NCBI GenBank assembly: GCA_937898885.1
Contig: CALDKD010000083.1
Span: forward strand, 1-36,042
Reading direction: 5' to 3'
Origin: an uncultured Bacteroidales bacterium
GTDB taxonomy: Bacteria; Bacteroidota; Bacteroidia; Bacteroidales; Bacteroidaceae
Length of the DNA stretch: 36,042 nt
Shown: one piece after another, positions 15,935-23,471 of the stretch
Layout of the letters: every line of letters starts with the position of its first letter
Numbering within the stretch: position 1 is the first letter of the stretch
Program-made: the position numbers and the translations under genes
The notes under the pieces: generated by a model
Databases searched by the model: none
What the model was told of the DNA's origin: nothing
What the model saw: the letters and a program-made list of their open reading frames with translations, nothing else

Positions 15935-17969
15935 CCTGTCCCTGTCTTAAAATACCCTGCAATCTGCGCACGGTGTCCGCGTTCGCGCCCGGCACCTGAC
16001 GCTGTCCTGCGCCCGCGCCGTCCTGCGGCACATCCATGCCCTGCTGCCGCATGACCTCCTTCGTCGACGCTATCTTCTGTCTCAACCCCTGCAGCATCGG
16101 GTAGTAACCGAACTCCAGCAGGTCCTCCAGGCCCAGCCATCCGTTGGCGGCCCACGTCTCCAGCTGCTCGTTCATCATACCACGTGCCTGCGCGGTGTCC
16201 GGCGCTATGCGCACCCTCACCTCAAAGTCCGTGTCATCCACGGTTTTTGGGTCGTACTGTCCCATCGAGACGAGTCCGTTGCTGTGCCGCACGCTCACGT
16301 TGCGCGGCTCGGTGTAGTACTGCTGTATCGTCTTCATCTCCTTCGTCGCCACCTGCTGCTGGAACATCGAGAACTCGGAGAACAGGTAGTTCAGGCTGTT
16401 GGCCGCGTTGGACGACTCCATCCTGTAACGGCTCGCCGGCGTGCTGCCGTTGGCGGGAGCCCTTCCCTGGAACGCCTCGTTCACGGTGGCCTCGTCCAGG
16501 CTCTGCATCTCCAGCTGCAGCAAGTCCGGAAGGCCCACCGGTATGGAGTTGCTCGTTATCACCTCCGGCCGCAGGTTGCCTCTCAGCTTAGTGTCGTCAT
16601 AGAATATCCAGCCGCCTATCTCCACCGCCTGCTCCGCGAACTCCTGCTCCGACATACCGCCGAGCACGGACCTCGGTATCATCTTCAGGCCCTTTATCGA
16701 ATTGTTTATCGCAAGATCGTTAAGCGTGATGAGACGGTTCACATATCTCTGCTGGTCTATCACGGTGCTGAAGTACGGTATAACCATGCCGTTTACATAT
16801 ACGAACATCTTGATGGAGTAAGGATGGCTCCTGTGCTCGTACGGGCTCTCATACTCCTCCAGTACGCGGCCGTCAGGCGACAGCATCCTAAAGTACCAGT
16901 ACTCATCGACTATGTACCTCCACTCCACCAGCGGGACCTCCGTGTAGGGCATCCTCTCTGAAGGCGTGCGTCTCTGAATGAGCCTTGTCAGCCTGTCTCG
17001 CTCGGCGGCGTCGATCATCTGTTGTCTGAAGGCCTGCTCCACCCTGCGCACATTCTCCTCAAGCACCAGGTCAAGCTGGTCTGTCTCTATCCTGTACAGC
17101 GGGTTCTCAAAGTCCATCGCGTCGGCGCAGCGGTAACGCGGCTTGTGCTCCTTGGTCCATATATGGTAGGTGCGGCACAGGTCGCTCTGCGGCGGCGTGT
17201 CGAAGCTGTCGTCGTCATACTCGCCCATACGCGTGCCAGTGTCGGAGTACCGGTTGATGTAGGGCCGGTATATCTCCTCCAGCTGTCTGTAGTCATACTC
17301 GGACCCCGCCAGCACGGAGGCCAGCTCGCCCAGCGTGTAGTCAACGATCTCGCCCACCATCGACATGTCCCACAGCCTAGGGTCGCTGCCCTCGGCCACC
17401 CACACGAAATGGCCCAGGTCAACGTGATAGTTATACACGTCCTCGCGCCCGTCGTGAACACCCCACAGCGTCTTCATCACGCTCACGCCCCCGGTGAGCA
17501 ACTCCAGCAGCTCCGTGGCCATCAGCGTGGCCATCTGGTTGTTCTCCCAGTTGGTCTGCAGCGCGGCCGTCATCATCTCGCTCTTCTGGTCAGCCTCGGG
17601 CTGCAGCGCCTGGCATATCGGCAGCACGGCCTGCGCCGTGCCCACTCCCATGATGGACTGGCACACCTTTATCAGGCGGTTGGTCTGGAGCACCACGCCA
17701 CCGGTGCGTCTGGCTATGCGCTCGCGCTCCCTCACCTTGCGTCCGTGCTCATCCTCCACGTAGTCACCCCACTGGTCCGTGCCGAACACGTAGCGCTGGT
17801 TGCGCAGGCGCGTGGCGCGCGCGTCGGCCTGGTCATCGTACGCGTCACGGAAACGCGTCAGAAGCGACATCTCCACGTGCTGCCCGCCAGACAGCCTCCT
17901 GGCGGCCCTCACGCTGTCAACCGTCGTGGGCCTCCGCTCAAAATGCGACCTTGGTATAAGCTTGTGCAT
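15921..17969 (-). CDS. Phage portal protein
   Basis: 682 residues, the size of podovirus-type portals. The N-terminal region has RNQRYVFGTDQWGDYVEDEH and TNRLIKVCQSIMGVG, followed by a wing domain with GGVSVMKTLWG and GHFVWVAEGSDPRLWDMSM. Later come YVNRLITLNDLAINNSIKG, the helical stem/crown region typical of portals, and a Gln/Ala-rich C-terminus (about 630-682). Portals form the dodecameric ring through which DNA is packed and ejected. It is the first gene of a leftward two-gene operon with the tail protein and starts 25 bp after a conserved promoter-like motif. Confidence 0.85.
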   Translation of the reverse strand: MHKLIPRSHFERRPTTVDSVRAARRLSGGQHVEMSLLTRFRDAYDDQADARATRLRNQRYVFGTDQWGDYVEDEHGRKVRERERIARRTGGVVLQTNRLIKVCQSIMGVGTAQAVLPICQALQPEADQKSEMMTAALQTNWENNQMATLMATELLELLTGGVSVMKTLWGVHDGREDVYNYHVDLGHFVWVAEGSDPRLWDMSMVGEIVDYTLGELASVLAGSEYDYRQLEEIYRPYINRYSDTGTRMGEYDDDSFDTPPQSDLCRTYHIWTKEHKPRYRCADAMDFENPLYRIETDQLDLVLEENVRRVEQAFRQQMIDAAERDRLTRLIQRRTPSERMPYTEVPLVEWRYIVDEYWYFRMLSPDGRVLEEYESPYEHRSHPYSIKMFVYVNGMVIPYFSTVIDQQRYVNRLITLNDLAINNSIKGLKMIPRSVLGGMSEQEFAEQAVEIGGWIFYDDTKLRGNLRPEVITSNSIPVGLPDLLQLEMQSLDEATVNEAFQGRAPANGSTPASRYRMESSNAANSLNYLFSEFSMFQQQVATKEMKTIQQYYTEPRNVSVRHSNGLVSMGQYDPKTVDDTDFEVRVRIAPDTAQARGMMNEQLETWAANGWLGLEDLLEFGYYPMLQGLRQKIASTKEVMRQQGMDVPQDGAGAGQRQVPGANADTVRRLQGILRQGQDAAA

Positions 17970-17993
17970 ATATTCCTGTCTGTTTTATACGGA

Positions 17994-18031
17994 CAAATCA
18001 ATATCTGGACAGCGGCGGTATTTGTGTTTTT
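17994..18031 (-). promoter_or_regulatory. Phage promoter motif, copy A (portal operon)
   Basis: On the plus strand CAAATCAATATC (17994-18005), 15 bp, then TTTGTGTTTTT (18021-18031). Read leftward this is AAAAACACAAA-N15-GATATTGATTTG, with the ATTGATTTG box resembling the Bacteroidetes -7 element and ending 25 bp before the portal ATG. An identical two-part motif with the same spacing stands before the scaffold-like gene (31070-31107). Confidence 0.65.
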
Positions 18032-18061
18032 AGTCAAAAAAGCAAAAGAGCCTTCTGTTTA

Positions 18062-18073
18062 TCAGTTGCTTTG
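18062..18073 (+). promoter_or_regulatory. Possible rightward -7 box for the Ntn-fusion operon
   Basis: TCAGTTGCTTTG, a relaxed match to the ATATTGATTTG box, ends 22 bp before the ATG at 18096. Placement relative to the start agrees with the other three promoter-like boxes in the divergent regions. Confidence 0.3.
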
Positions 18074-18095
18074 TGCCTTACAGAAACCATACGTC

Positions 18096-19676
18096 ATGGC
18101 AAACCTTGTCATCTACATACAGTATTCAGACATCATAAGTCAGTGCGCGCTCCTGTCGTCTTACGAGGCGCGCGACAAGTACGACGCCTCCGGGCAGAGC
18201 GAGTTCGAACAGATTCACATAGGCGCCGCGGACCACAAGGCGGTGACAGAGTTCCTTACTGAGGGCAAGTCGCGGCTCCGACTTATTCTCGACGATATGA
18301 TAACCGACGAGACGTCTGTTCAAGACAGCGGCTGGAGCTGGACGTTCCGCACCGACGAGACCAGATACCGCCAGAAAGGCGCGGAGATCATCGCCATGCA
18401 CGTGCGCGAGGCCGTCACGAGCTACGCCATGGCATGCTGGATGCGCCAACGCGACTACAAGGATAGGGCAGCTTTCTACGACGGCTCCTTCGCTAATATG
18501 TCGGAGCTCGTGCGCACCCGCCTCTACAAGAAGGAGTCGCCGCTGTTCCCGGCCGACTACCACCCATACAGCACGCTTGACAAGATCCGCGGCTATCTTT
18601 ATGAGGCTTCGTATGACAACATTGACTACGACTACGCGCAGGGCTACTTCGAGGGCAAGGCCCCCGTGCCGGCCGGAGCGTGCTCTGTGCTATCCGTCGG
18701 CGGTCTCGTGGGCCGCACCTACGACTGGCTCGACAACTACGACGCTGTCATCTGCGTCCACACGCCGCGTATGCGCGGACGCAACGCCGTGCTCGGCATA
18801 GCCGGAAGCACGGCGGAGCTGTCAGTGCAGGCCATTGACAATGACGAGCGGACGGAGGCCTGGCGGCTGCTTCCATTCAAGCTGCAGGACGGCATAAACG
18901 ACAAGGGGCTGTTCGCCGCCATACTTGTCGCTCCCGCCCGAGGTGACGGAGTGGCGCATCCGGCGGCCGCGAAGAGGGACAGGATATGCTCGGTCATGCT
19001 CGTGCGCTACATACTCGACTATTTCGACACCGTTGACGACGCCGTCGGCTACATACAGAGCTATGTCGAGGTCTTCACCCCGGCTTACCTTCTCGCAATG
19101 GGCTACGAGGCGCATTTCGTGCTGAAGGACTCCGGGAAATGCGTCGTGCTGGAGCTTGAGGACGGCGCGTTCGTCACCGTACAGAGCGACATATGCACCA
19201 ATTTCCACGTGAGCGGCGTGACGCCGGGTCAGGACGGCAATGTCTTCACCAACGCCGACGCCGGGGACGGCGACCTGCCCACCTCGCAGGGCATCGAGGA
19301 GGACGGCAGCGGTCTTGAGCGCTGGAACATCCTCAACGCCGCCAGAGACTCCATATCCGGCAAGGATGATATGATTGCGGCTATGGACAGCGTGAGATAC
19401 TCCAAGACCTACACCAACGGCACCGGCGGAGACACCGATGCCGTGTGGTACTCAGAGCTTGTAGGTGACGGCGTCACCGTCGATACGCCACCCACGGATG
19501 ACGGGCTTGCCGCAAGGCTCGCGCAGGCCCGTCAGGAATATGTGTCAAGAAGCAAGGACAACCCAAGGACGTGGCTCACCACGCACAGGTGCGTATATGA
19601 CCTCGCAGCGGGGAAGGTCTATGTGGCAGTCCAGGAGGACACCGTCCATAACGACACCTTCCAACTTCATGTATAA
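18096..19676 (+). CDS. Virion-operon protein with fused Ntn-hydrolase (linear amide C-N hydrolase) domain
   Basis: 526 residues from the ATG at 18096, chosen because MANLVIYIQYSDI aligns with the starts of the three following paralogues. Residues 1-150 are a divergent copy of that paralogous domain (SWTFRTDETRYRQKGAEIIA, then VTSYAMACWM). Residues about 160-526 are a linear amide C-N hydrolase domain: a propeptide-like YLYEASYDNIDYDY stretch, GACSVLSV with Cys196 as predicted nucleophile, GRTYDW (206-211), DGINDKGL (265-272) and a CTNFHVSG segment in the position of the catalytic Asn. The same order of motifs occurs in the chromosomal hydrolase at 1911-2963. It may self-process to free Cys196 and act on an acyl-amide of the host surface or milieu. 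Choloylglycine-hydrolase-type enzymes are not standard phage parts. Confidence 0.8.
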   Translation: MANLVIYIQYSDIISQCALLSSYEARDKYDASGQSEFEQIHIGAADHKAVTEFLTEGKSRLRLILDDMITDETSVQDSGWSWTFRTDETRYRQKGAEIIAMHVREAVTSYAMACWMRQRDYKDRAAFYDGSFANMSELVRTRLYKKESPLFPADYHPYSTLDKIRGYLYEASYDNIDYDYAQGYFEGKAPVPAGACSVLSVGGLVGRTYDWLDNYDAVICVHTPRMRGRNAVLGIAGSTAELSVQAIDNDERTEAWRLLPFKLQDGINDKGLFAAILVAPARGDGVAHPAAAKRDRICSVMLVRYILDYFDTVDDAVGYIQSYVEVFTPAYLLAMGYEAHFVLKDSGKCVVLELEDGAFVTVQSDICTNFHVSGVTPGQDGNVFTNADAGDGDLPTSQGIEEDGSGLERWNILNAARDSISGKDDMIAAMDSVRYSKTYTNGTGGDTDAVWYSELVGDGVTVDTPPTDDGLAARLAQARQEYVSRSKDNPRTWLTTHRCVYDLAAGKVYVAVQEDTVHNDTFQLHV

Positions 19677-19709
19677 CTCGCAGATAAACCAACCATAATA
19701 CATAGCATA

Positions 19710-20249
19710 ATGAGTATTCTGATTACAATCTATCGCAACAAGCTGGTGTACGACATAGATGCCATCTCCTGGAAGGTGGCCCGCTGCCGTATTCCGCAGC
19801 CCACACCCAACCAGGCGGAGGTGCAGACTGACTCCAACTCCGACAACAAGTTTGTCGTAGAGCGTCAGATAGTCTATGCCATCAACGCCGTCAAGCAGTT
19901 CGTAAAGTGGTGTGAGCAGTCATCAACGCAGAGTGGCAGCAATGACCTCTCGGTAAACACGGAAGGAGCCTATACGCTTACTTTCCGCGAGCCTCAGGGA
20001 TGGCGTTCCGACGGGAATCAGATTGCCGCCCTTGTGAACCATTACATCGTCACACGGGTGCTCGCCGACTGGTTCGAGCAGGTGATGCCAAAAGAGGTCG
20101 AGGCGTACAAGGGACGCGCCGACTCCATACTCTCCGAGCTCATACATCTCTTCGTGCGCGACGCTCCGGTGTTTCCGGAGACACCGGAGCCTGAGCCAGA
20201 AGACACAGACGGCGGAGCGTCTCAAGGCCCTACCGGTGGCATAGCGTGA
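19710..20249 (+). CDS. Phage protein, paralogous domain copy 2
   Basis: 179 residues. It shares with the next two genes the N-terminal block RNKLVYDIDAISWKVARCRI, a central helix around VYAINAVKQFVKWCEQ, a TLTFREPQGWRSD strand-turn, and the helix YIVTRVLADWFEQVMP. The tail is acidic and Pro-rich (about 160-179), probably disordered. The same fold is fused to the Ntn hydrolase upstream. Position in a structural-gene region suggests a neck, adaptor or decoration role, but the family is not recognised. It starts 33 bp after the previous stop. Confidence 0.6.
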   Translation: MSILITIYRNKLVYDIDAISWKVARCRIPQPTPNQAEVQTDSNSDNKFVVERQIVYAINAVKQFVKWCEQSSTQSGSNDLSVNTEGAYTLTFREPQGWRSDGNQIAALVNHYIVTRVLADWFEQVMPKEVEAYKGRADSILSELIHLFVRDAPVFPETPEPEPEDTDGGASQGPTGGIA

Positions 20250-20288
20250 GAATACCGTCATTATTTAAACAACAGGTAAAAAAAAGAT

Positions 20289-20777
20289 ATGAGTGACATA
20301 ACAGTGACAATAGCGAGAAACAAGCTGGTATATGACATAGACGTAATATCCTGGAATGTGGCCAAGTGCCGTATCCCACAGCCGCGTGCCCGCGCCGAGG
20401 CGCAGACCGACTCCGAGGCTGACAGCAAGTTCGTCATCGAGCGTCAGATTGGCTACGCCATAAACAATATCAAGCAGACGGTACGCTGGTGCAGGCAGAC
20501 CTCATCCACCACAGGCGACAATGACATGACGGTCAACGCCGCCGGCAGCTACTCATTCACCTTCCGCACGCCGGCAGGATGGCAATCCGACGCTGACCAG
20601 CTCGGCGCGCTCATCAACCGCTACATCGTCACACGGGTGCTTGCCGACTGGTTCGGGCAGGTCATGCCCGCCGAGGTCACAGCATACTCAGCACAGGCCG
20701 ATGCCGTGCTCGACGAGATAGTTGCCCTTTTCCTGCGCGACGCCCCGTCGTCGCCGTACTTCGTAACCGAGCCGTAA
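20289..20777 (+). CDS. Phage protein, paralogous domain copy 3
   Basis: 162 residues, the closest relative of the preceding gene: RNKLVYDIDVISWNVAKCRI at the start, ERQIGYAINNIKQTVRWC in the middle, a SFTFRTPAGWQSDADQ strand-turn and RYIVTRVLADWFGQVMP near the C-terminus. It arose by tandem duplication. Differences are spread along the whole length and include the tail, so both copies appear to be under selection. Function is unknown. Confidence 0.6.
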   Translation: MSDITVTIARNKLVYDIDVISWNVAKCRIPQPRARAEAQTDSEADSKFVIERQIGYAINNIKQTVRWCRQTSSTTGDNDMTVNAAGSYSFTFRTPAGWQSDADQLGALINRYIVTRVLADWFGQVMPAEVTAYSAQADAVLDEIVALFLRDAPSSPYFVTEP

Positions 20778-20782
20778 GCCTT

Positions 20783-21376
20783 ATGATGGAACTTGGAAGA
20801 TGCTGTCATGGCAGGAGCGACAAGACAGGCGGCATACCGGTTTCCGTCATTCTGCGCAGGGCTGACATACGCCACGATGTCAATTTCACGTCATGGAAGG
20901 TGGCCAGGTGCCGCATAGGGGGCGTGCAGAGCAAGTCTCTCTCCATCACGGACGAGGAGGCCGCCACGCTGCTGCAGAGGTTCCTTGTCACGGCCGTAGG
21001 CGAGATAAGGGCGGCGCTGCAGCGTTACATACGTCTCCCGCTGCCTCGCGTGGCCGACGACAGTCTCAGAACCGAGCGGTGTGAGCGCCCGCAGGAGAGC
21101 GACGGCTACGATATCGACACCACAAGCCGCGAGGTGACGACCATCTTCCCTGAGGAGTATGTCCTGGAGCTGCTTATGCCGGACGACTGGAGGGGCGACG
21201 CCCACACGCTCGCGCTGCGGGCCCACGGCTATGTGGTGAGCTACATCCTTGCGGAGTGGTTTGACATCGTCAAGCCCGACGAGGCCCCCACATACAGGGC
21301 GAAGGCGGAGGATCTGCTTGGCAAGATATCCTCCGAGGGCTTCTCCAGCACCGTGAGAGTGACGTTCAGGCTATAG
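20783..21376 (+). CDS. Phage protein, paralogous domain copy 4
   Basis: 197 residues. Homology to copies 2 and 3 starts only at about residue 18 (VSVILRRADIRHDVNFTSWK), so the first 17 residues are extra or a later start is used. It keeps VARCRIG, a longer central helix (LLQRFLVTAVGEIRAALQRY), a LMPDDWRGD turn and YVVSYILAEWFDIVKPDE. It is the most diverged of the three free copies. It starts 5 bp after the previous stop. Confidence 0.58.
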   Translation: MMELGRCCHGRSDKTGGIPVSVILRRADIRHDVNFTSWKVARCRIGGVQSKSLSITDEEAATLLQRFLVTAVGEIRAALQRYIRLPLPRVADDSLRTERCERPQESDGYDIDTTSREVTTIFPEEYVLELLMPDDWRGDAHTLALRAHGYVVSYILAEWFDIVKPDEAPTYRAKAEDLLGKISSEGFSSTVRVTFRL

Positions 21377-21383
21377 TTTGGTC

Positions 21384-21674
21384 ATGGCTAAGAAATTCGA
21401 GAAAGGACACGAGTATCACCCGCCGTCACCGGAGGTGGTGAGGGCCAAGAGGGAGCTGCGCGCGCTCATCGGCGACGCGCTCGTGGACCACCATAAGGAC
21501 TTTCTTGACGCCTGGGATGTGCTGAAGGTCAAGAACCCCAAGGCCTACTGCGACATCTACATCAGCCTTCTCAAGTTCAAGCTTCCGCAGGTCAGCTCCA
21601 TAGCCTTCGAGAGCGAGGAGAAGGAGAATCCGGCCATCGAGCTTCTACGCCAGATGGCACAGTACAAGAGATAG
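21384..21674 (+). CDS. Small charged phage protein
   Basis: 96 residues from the ATG at 21384; a TTG six bases upstream is less likely. It has a basic N-terminus (MAKKFEKGHEYHPPSPEVV), then a helical region with DFLDAWDVLKVKNPKAYCD and YISLLKFKLPQVSSI. The pattern of a basic arm with a conserved KAYCDIYISLLKF-type helix is seen in small phage proteins sometimes located near terminase genes. A terminase small subunit or packaging accessory role is possible but unproven. It is last in the rightward block and ends 6 bp into a bidirectional terminator. Confidence 0.6.
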   Translation: MAKKFEKGHEYHPPSPEVVRAKRELRALIGDALVDHHKDFLDAWDVLKVKNPKAYCDIYISLLKFKLPQVSSIAFESEEKENPAIELLRQMAQYKR

Positions 21675-21704
21675 GGGCAGCCGCGACCGGACTGCCCCTA
21701 TCTC
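21668..21704. terminator. Bidirectional terminator between convergent phage operons
   Basis: A 13-bp perfect inverted repeat (GAGATAGGGGCAG at 21668-21680 and its complement at 21692-21704) with an 11-nt loop. It lies exactly between the rightward gene ending at 21674 and the leftward gene ending at 21707. T-runs are absent, so it is a strong stem rather than a classic intrinsic terminator. Confidence 0.65.
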
Positions 21705-21706
21705 AT

Positions 21707-21790
21707 TCACTCTGTCAGCGAGTAGTACATCATCCTCAGCACGTCCGCCGGAAGGCAGGTGTACTCCAGGTATTCCAGAAACTCACTCAT
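21707..21790 (-). CDS. 27-residue protein, translationally coupled
   Basis: A small ORF whose ATG (21790-21788) overlaps the stop codon of the zincin-like gene in an ATGA arrangement, the same coupling used by four other gene pairs in this operon. The peptide starts MSEFLEYLEYTCLP and ends YYSLTE. It is acidic, aromatic and probably helical. It ends 3 bp from the operon-terminal hairpin. Support is positional only. Confidence 0.4.
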   Translation of the reverse strand: MSEFLEYLEYTCLPADVLRMMYYSLTE

Positions 21791-22215
21791 ACCGTCATCC
21801 TCCTGAGCCTCTTCCTGCCGCAGCCGCACATGAACAGCGAGGTGTACGGGTGCAGCCGCTCCGCTATGCCGCCCGCCAGATAGCACACGTCCTCCGAGTA
21901 CGGGTCCACGCCCATGGCGCGCGATATGAAGAGCGCCAGGTGTCCTATCTCGTGCGTCAGGGTATTTGAGAACTGCGCCGGGCTCGTGGTGCGTCCTATC
22001 ACCATCACTGCCCTACGGCCCGCGACATCCGTGAACGTGATGCCGTTGTTCAGCGAGCGGCTCCACAGGTTGCGTCTGGCCGACTCCAGGTTACTGCCGC
22101 TGATGCCTATATCCAGAAGGTCTTCCAGCACCAGACCGGCGTCAAACCTGTCAACCGACAGCCACACCACGACATTCCAGCCGCAGTCTCTCAACCTCAC
22201 CCTCGTGCGTATCAT
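21787..22215 (-). CDS. Phage zincin-like putative metallopeptidase
   Basis: 142 residues. It has an HEIGHLALF motif (HExxH, about residues 88-92) after a FTDVAGRRAVMVIGR strand, as in M10/M12-like gluzincin or metzincin minipeptidases. A third metal ligand is not certain; GGIAERLHP lies about 25 residues on. No signal peptide. Small HExxH proteins occur in phage structural modules and may process or remodel virion or cell-wall proteins. It overlaps both neighbours by four bases (ATGA), so it is translated with them. Confidence 0.6.
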   Translation of the reverse strand: MIRTRVRLRDCGWNVVVWLSVDRFDAGLVLEDLLDIGISGSNLESARRNLWSRSLNNGITFTDVAGRRAVMVIGRTTSPAQFSNTLTHEIGHLALFISRAMGVDPYSEDVCYLAGGIAERLHPYTSLFMCGCGRKRLRRMTV

Positions 22216-22634
22216 AGCAGCTCGCCCCAGTCAACGGGTTGTCCGCTGTGCGTCATATCGGCATACCACCGATTCAAGACCATGCCGTCGTATGCGTCCG
22301 GATCATCTATCACATCCTTGACATATTTGGCCATGTGCTCCTCATCAGGAACGGACGACTTGTAGCAGTCCGCCTTGCACATGTTGGCCACATAGACGTA
22401 GTCATACAGGATGTTGTTCTCAAGACGCACGCCATAGCGCGACAGCAGCGCGTCCACATACTCCTTCGTGACAGGCTCCACGCGCTCGCGCTTGCCCGTG
22501 GCGGGATTCTGCCGCCTCATGAGCGACACGGCCCAGTCGCAGGCCTTCTTGTTGAAGTGCCAGCCGTTGTGCTGCAAGTACCGTGTCATCTCGCGGGGCC
22601 GCTCGTCGTATATGTCCAATGGTTGCCTCTCCAT
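22212..22634 (-). CDS. Conserved phage hypothetical protein
   Basis: 140 residues from the ATG at 22634, which begins MERQPLDIYDERPREMTRYL. An upstream in-frame start would add a hydrophobic shadow of the neighbouring gene. Motifs HNGWHFNKKACDWAVSLMRR and a late YVYVANMCKADCYKSSVPDE are compact and conserved-looking. Proteins with a DIYDxxPxxMxxYLxxxGxHFNKxxCxWAV opening are, as far as I recall, widespread in gut phages beside a Gly/Arg-rich small protein, as here; function unknown. It ends with the ATGA overlap into the zincin-like gene. Confidence 0.65.
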   Translation of the reverse strand: MERQPLDIYDERPREMTRYLQHNGWHFNKKACDWAVSLMRRQNPATGKRERVEPVTKEYVDALLSRYGVRLENNILYDYVYVANMCKADCYKSSVPDEEHMAKYVKDVIDDPDAYDGMVLNRWYADMTHSGQPVDWGELL

Positions 22635-22638
22635 AGCC

Positions 22639-22941
22639 TCAGCGTCCGTATCTGCCACCTCGCATGCCCATGGAGCCGCGCATGCCCATACGGCCGGAGC
22701 GACGCTCGCCCATCGGCCGGTAGCCGCGCTCACCCATACGATACCCGCGCTCACCCATAGGCTCATCGTCCATATCGTCGTCCGGGTCCTCCGGATAGCG
22801 CTCACCCATGGCGTCCTCGCCCATCTCCTCCAGACAGGACATCAGCCTGCCGCCGATGGAGAGCATATCCTCCACCATATCACTCATCTTCTGGCGCTTG
22901 CCGTCAGATATCTCTATAACCTTATATCCCATAGTCGTCAT
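22639..22941 (-). CDS. Small phage protein with Gly-Glu-Arg repeats
   Basis: 100 residues. The first 45 form a helical domain (YKVIEISDGKRQKMSDMVED, then GGRLMSCLEEMGEDAMG). Then comes an acidic PEDPDDDMDDEP linker and a low-complexity tail of MGERGYR-type repeats ending in Arg/Gly/Met-rich MRGSMGMRGGRYGR. The basic tail suggests contact with nucleic acid or with an acidic protein surface. It starts by ATGA overlap with the preceding gene and ends 4 bp before the next start. Confidence 0.6.
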   Translation of the reverse strand: MTTMGYKVIEISDGKRQKMSDMVEDMLSIGGRLMSCLEEMGEDAMGERYPEDPDDDMDDEPMGERGYRMGERGYRPMGERRSGRMGMRGSMGMRGGRYGR

Positions 22942-23444
22942 TTGGTTTGCTGCCTCAAGGCGGCCAGAAGCTCGTTCGTGGTGTCCAGGGTCCTGTGTAT
23001 CTCCTGCATCTCCTTCTCCAGGCTATGCACCCTCTCCTTCATCTGGGACTCCTCGGCGAGTCTGGGGTCAAGAGTCTGGCGTATCTTCGCGCACGCCTCC
23101 ATTACCTTCCTGTGATGCTCAACGCTGTCCAGCACCTGCTGGCTCGCGCGCTGCATGCCCTCTATCTCAGCCATCATAGCCTCGCGGCTATCGCTGACCA
23201 CCACACCGCCCGCGCCGAAGTTGGCGATGGAGAGCTGCGACGGCAGCTGGTTGAAATTAAGTGTCTCCTCATCCACCCTGACCGTCACGTCAACCGTGGA
23301 GTCAAACGGCTGGCCTATGGGAGGCATACTGCCGAATCTGGCCTGCGGGTTGCTCACGCTAACCACCTGGCCCGTCCTGAGACGCGTGTCCTCACCCTTG
23401 TCCAGTATGTAGAACAGATTTCCTTGCCTTAATCCTTGAAACAT
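22938..23444 (-). CDS. Coiled-coil phage structural protein candidate
   Basis: 168 residues. The N-terminal 85 are beta-rich (LFYILDKGEDTRLRTGQVVS, then FDSTVDVTVRVDEETLNF). The C-terminal half is a long heptad-like helix (about 95-168; HSLEKEMQEIHRTLDTTNEL) ending QQTK. A small beta head on a coiled-coil stalk suits a fibre, spike or assembly factor. It is coupled to the next gene by ATGA. Confidence 0.55.
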   Translation of the reverse strand: MFQGLRQGNLFYILDKGEDTRLRTGQVVSVSNPQARFGSMPPIGQPFDSTVDVTVRVDEETLNFNQLPSQLSIANFGAGGVVVSDSREAMMAEIEGMQRASQQVLDSVEHHRKVMEACAKIRQTLDPRLAEESQMKERVHSLEKEMQEIHRTLDTTNELLAALRQQTK

Positions 23445-23471
23445 AGTTAATACTTTTTATCAGTTGAACAA

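Noticed and set aside
17022..18095. Long in-frame extension upstream of the Ntn fusion on the plus strand
   Set aside because: It runs antisense through the portal gene and has Val/His/Leu/Arg-rich shadow composition; homology to the paralogues begins only at 18096.
18126..18563. 145-codon minus-strand ORF
   Set aside because: Antisense of the fusion protein; no start signal or motif.
22635..22805. Upstream extension of the DIYD-type protein
   Set aside because: The added residues are a frame-shifted reading of the MGERGYR repeat gene; MERQPLDIYD is the natural start.
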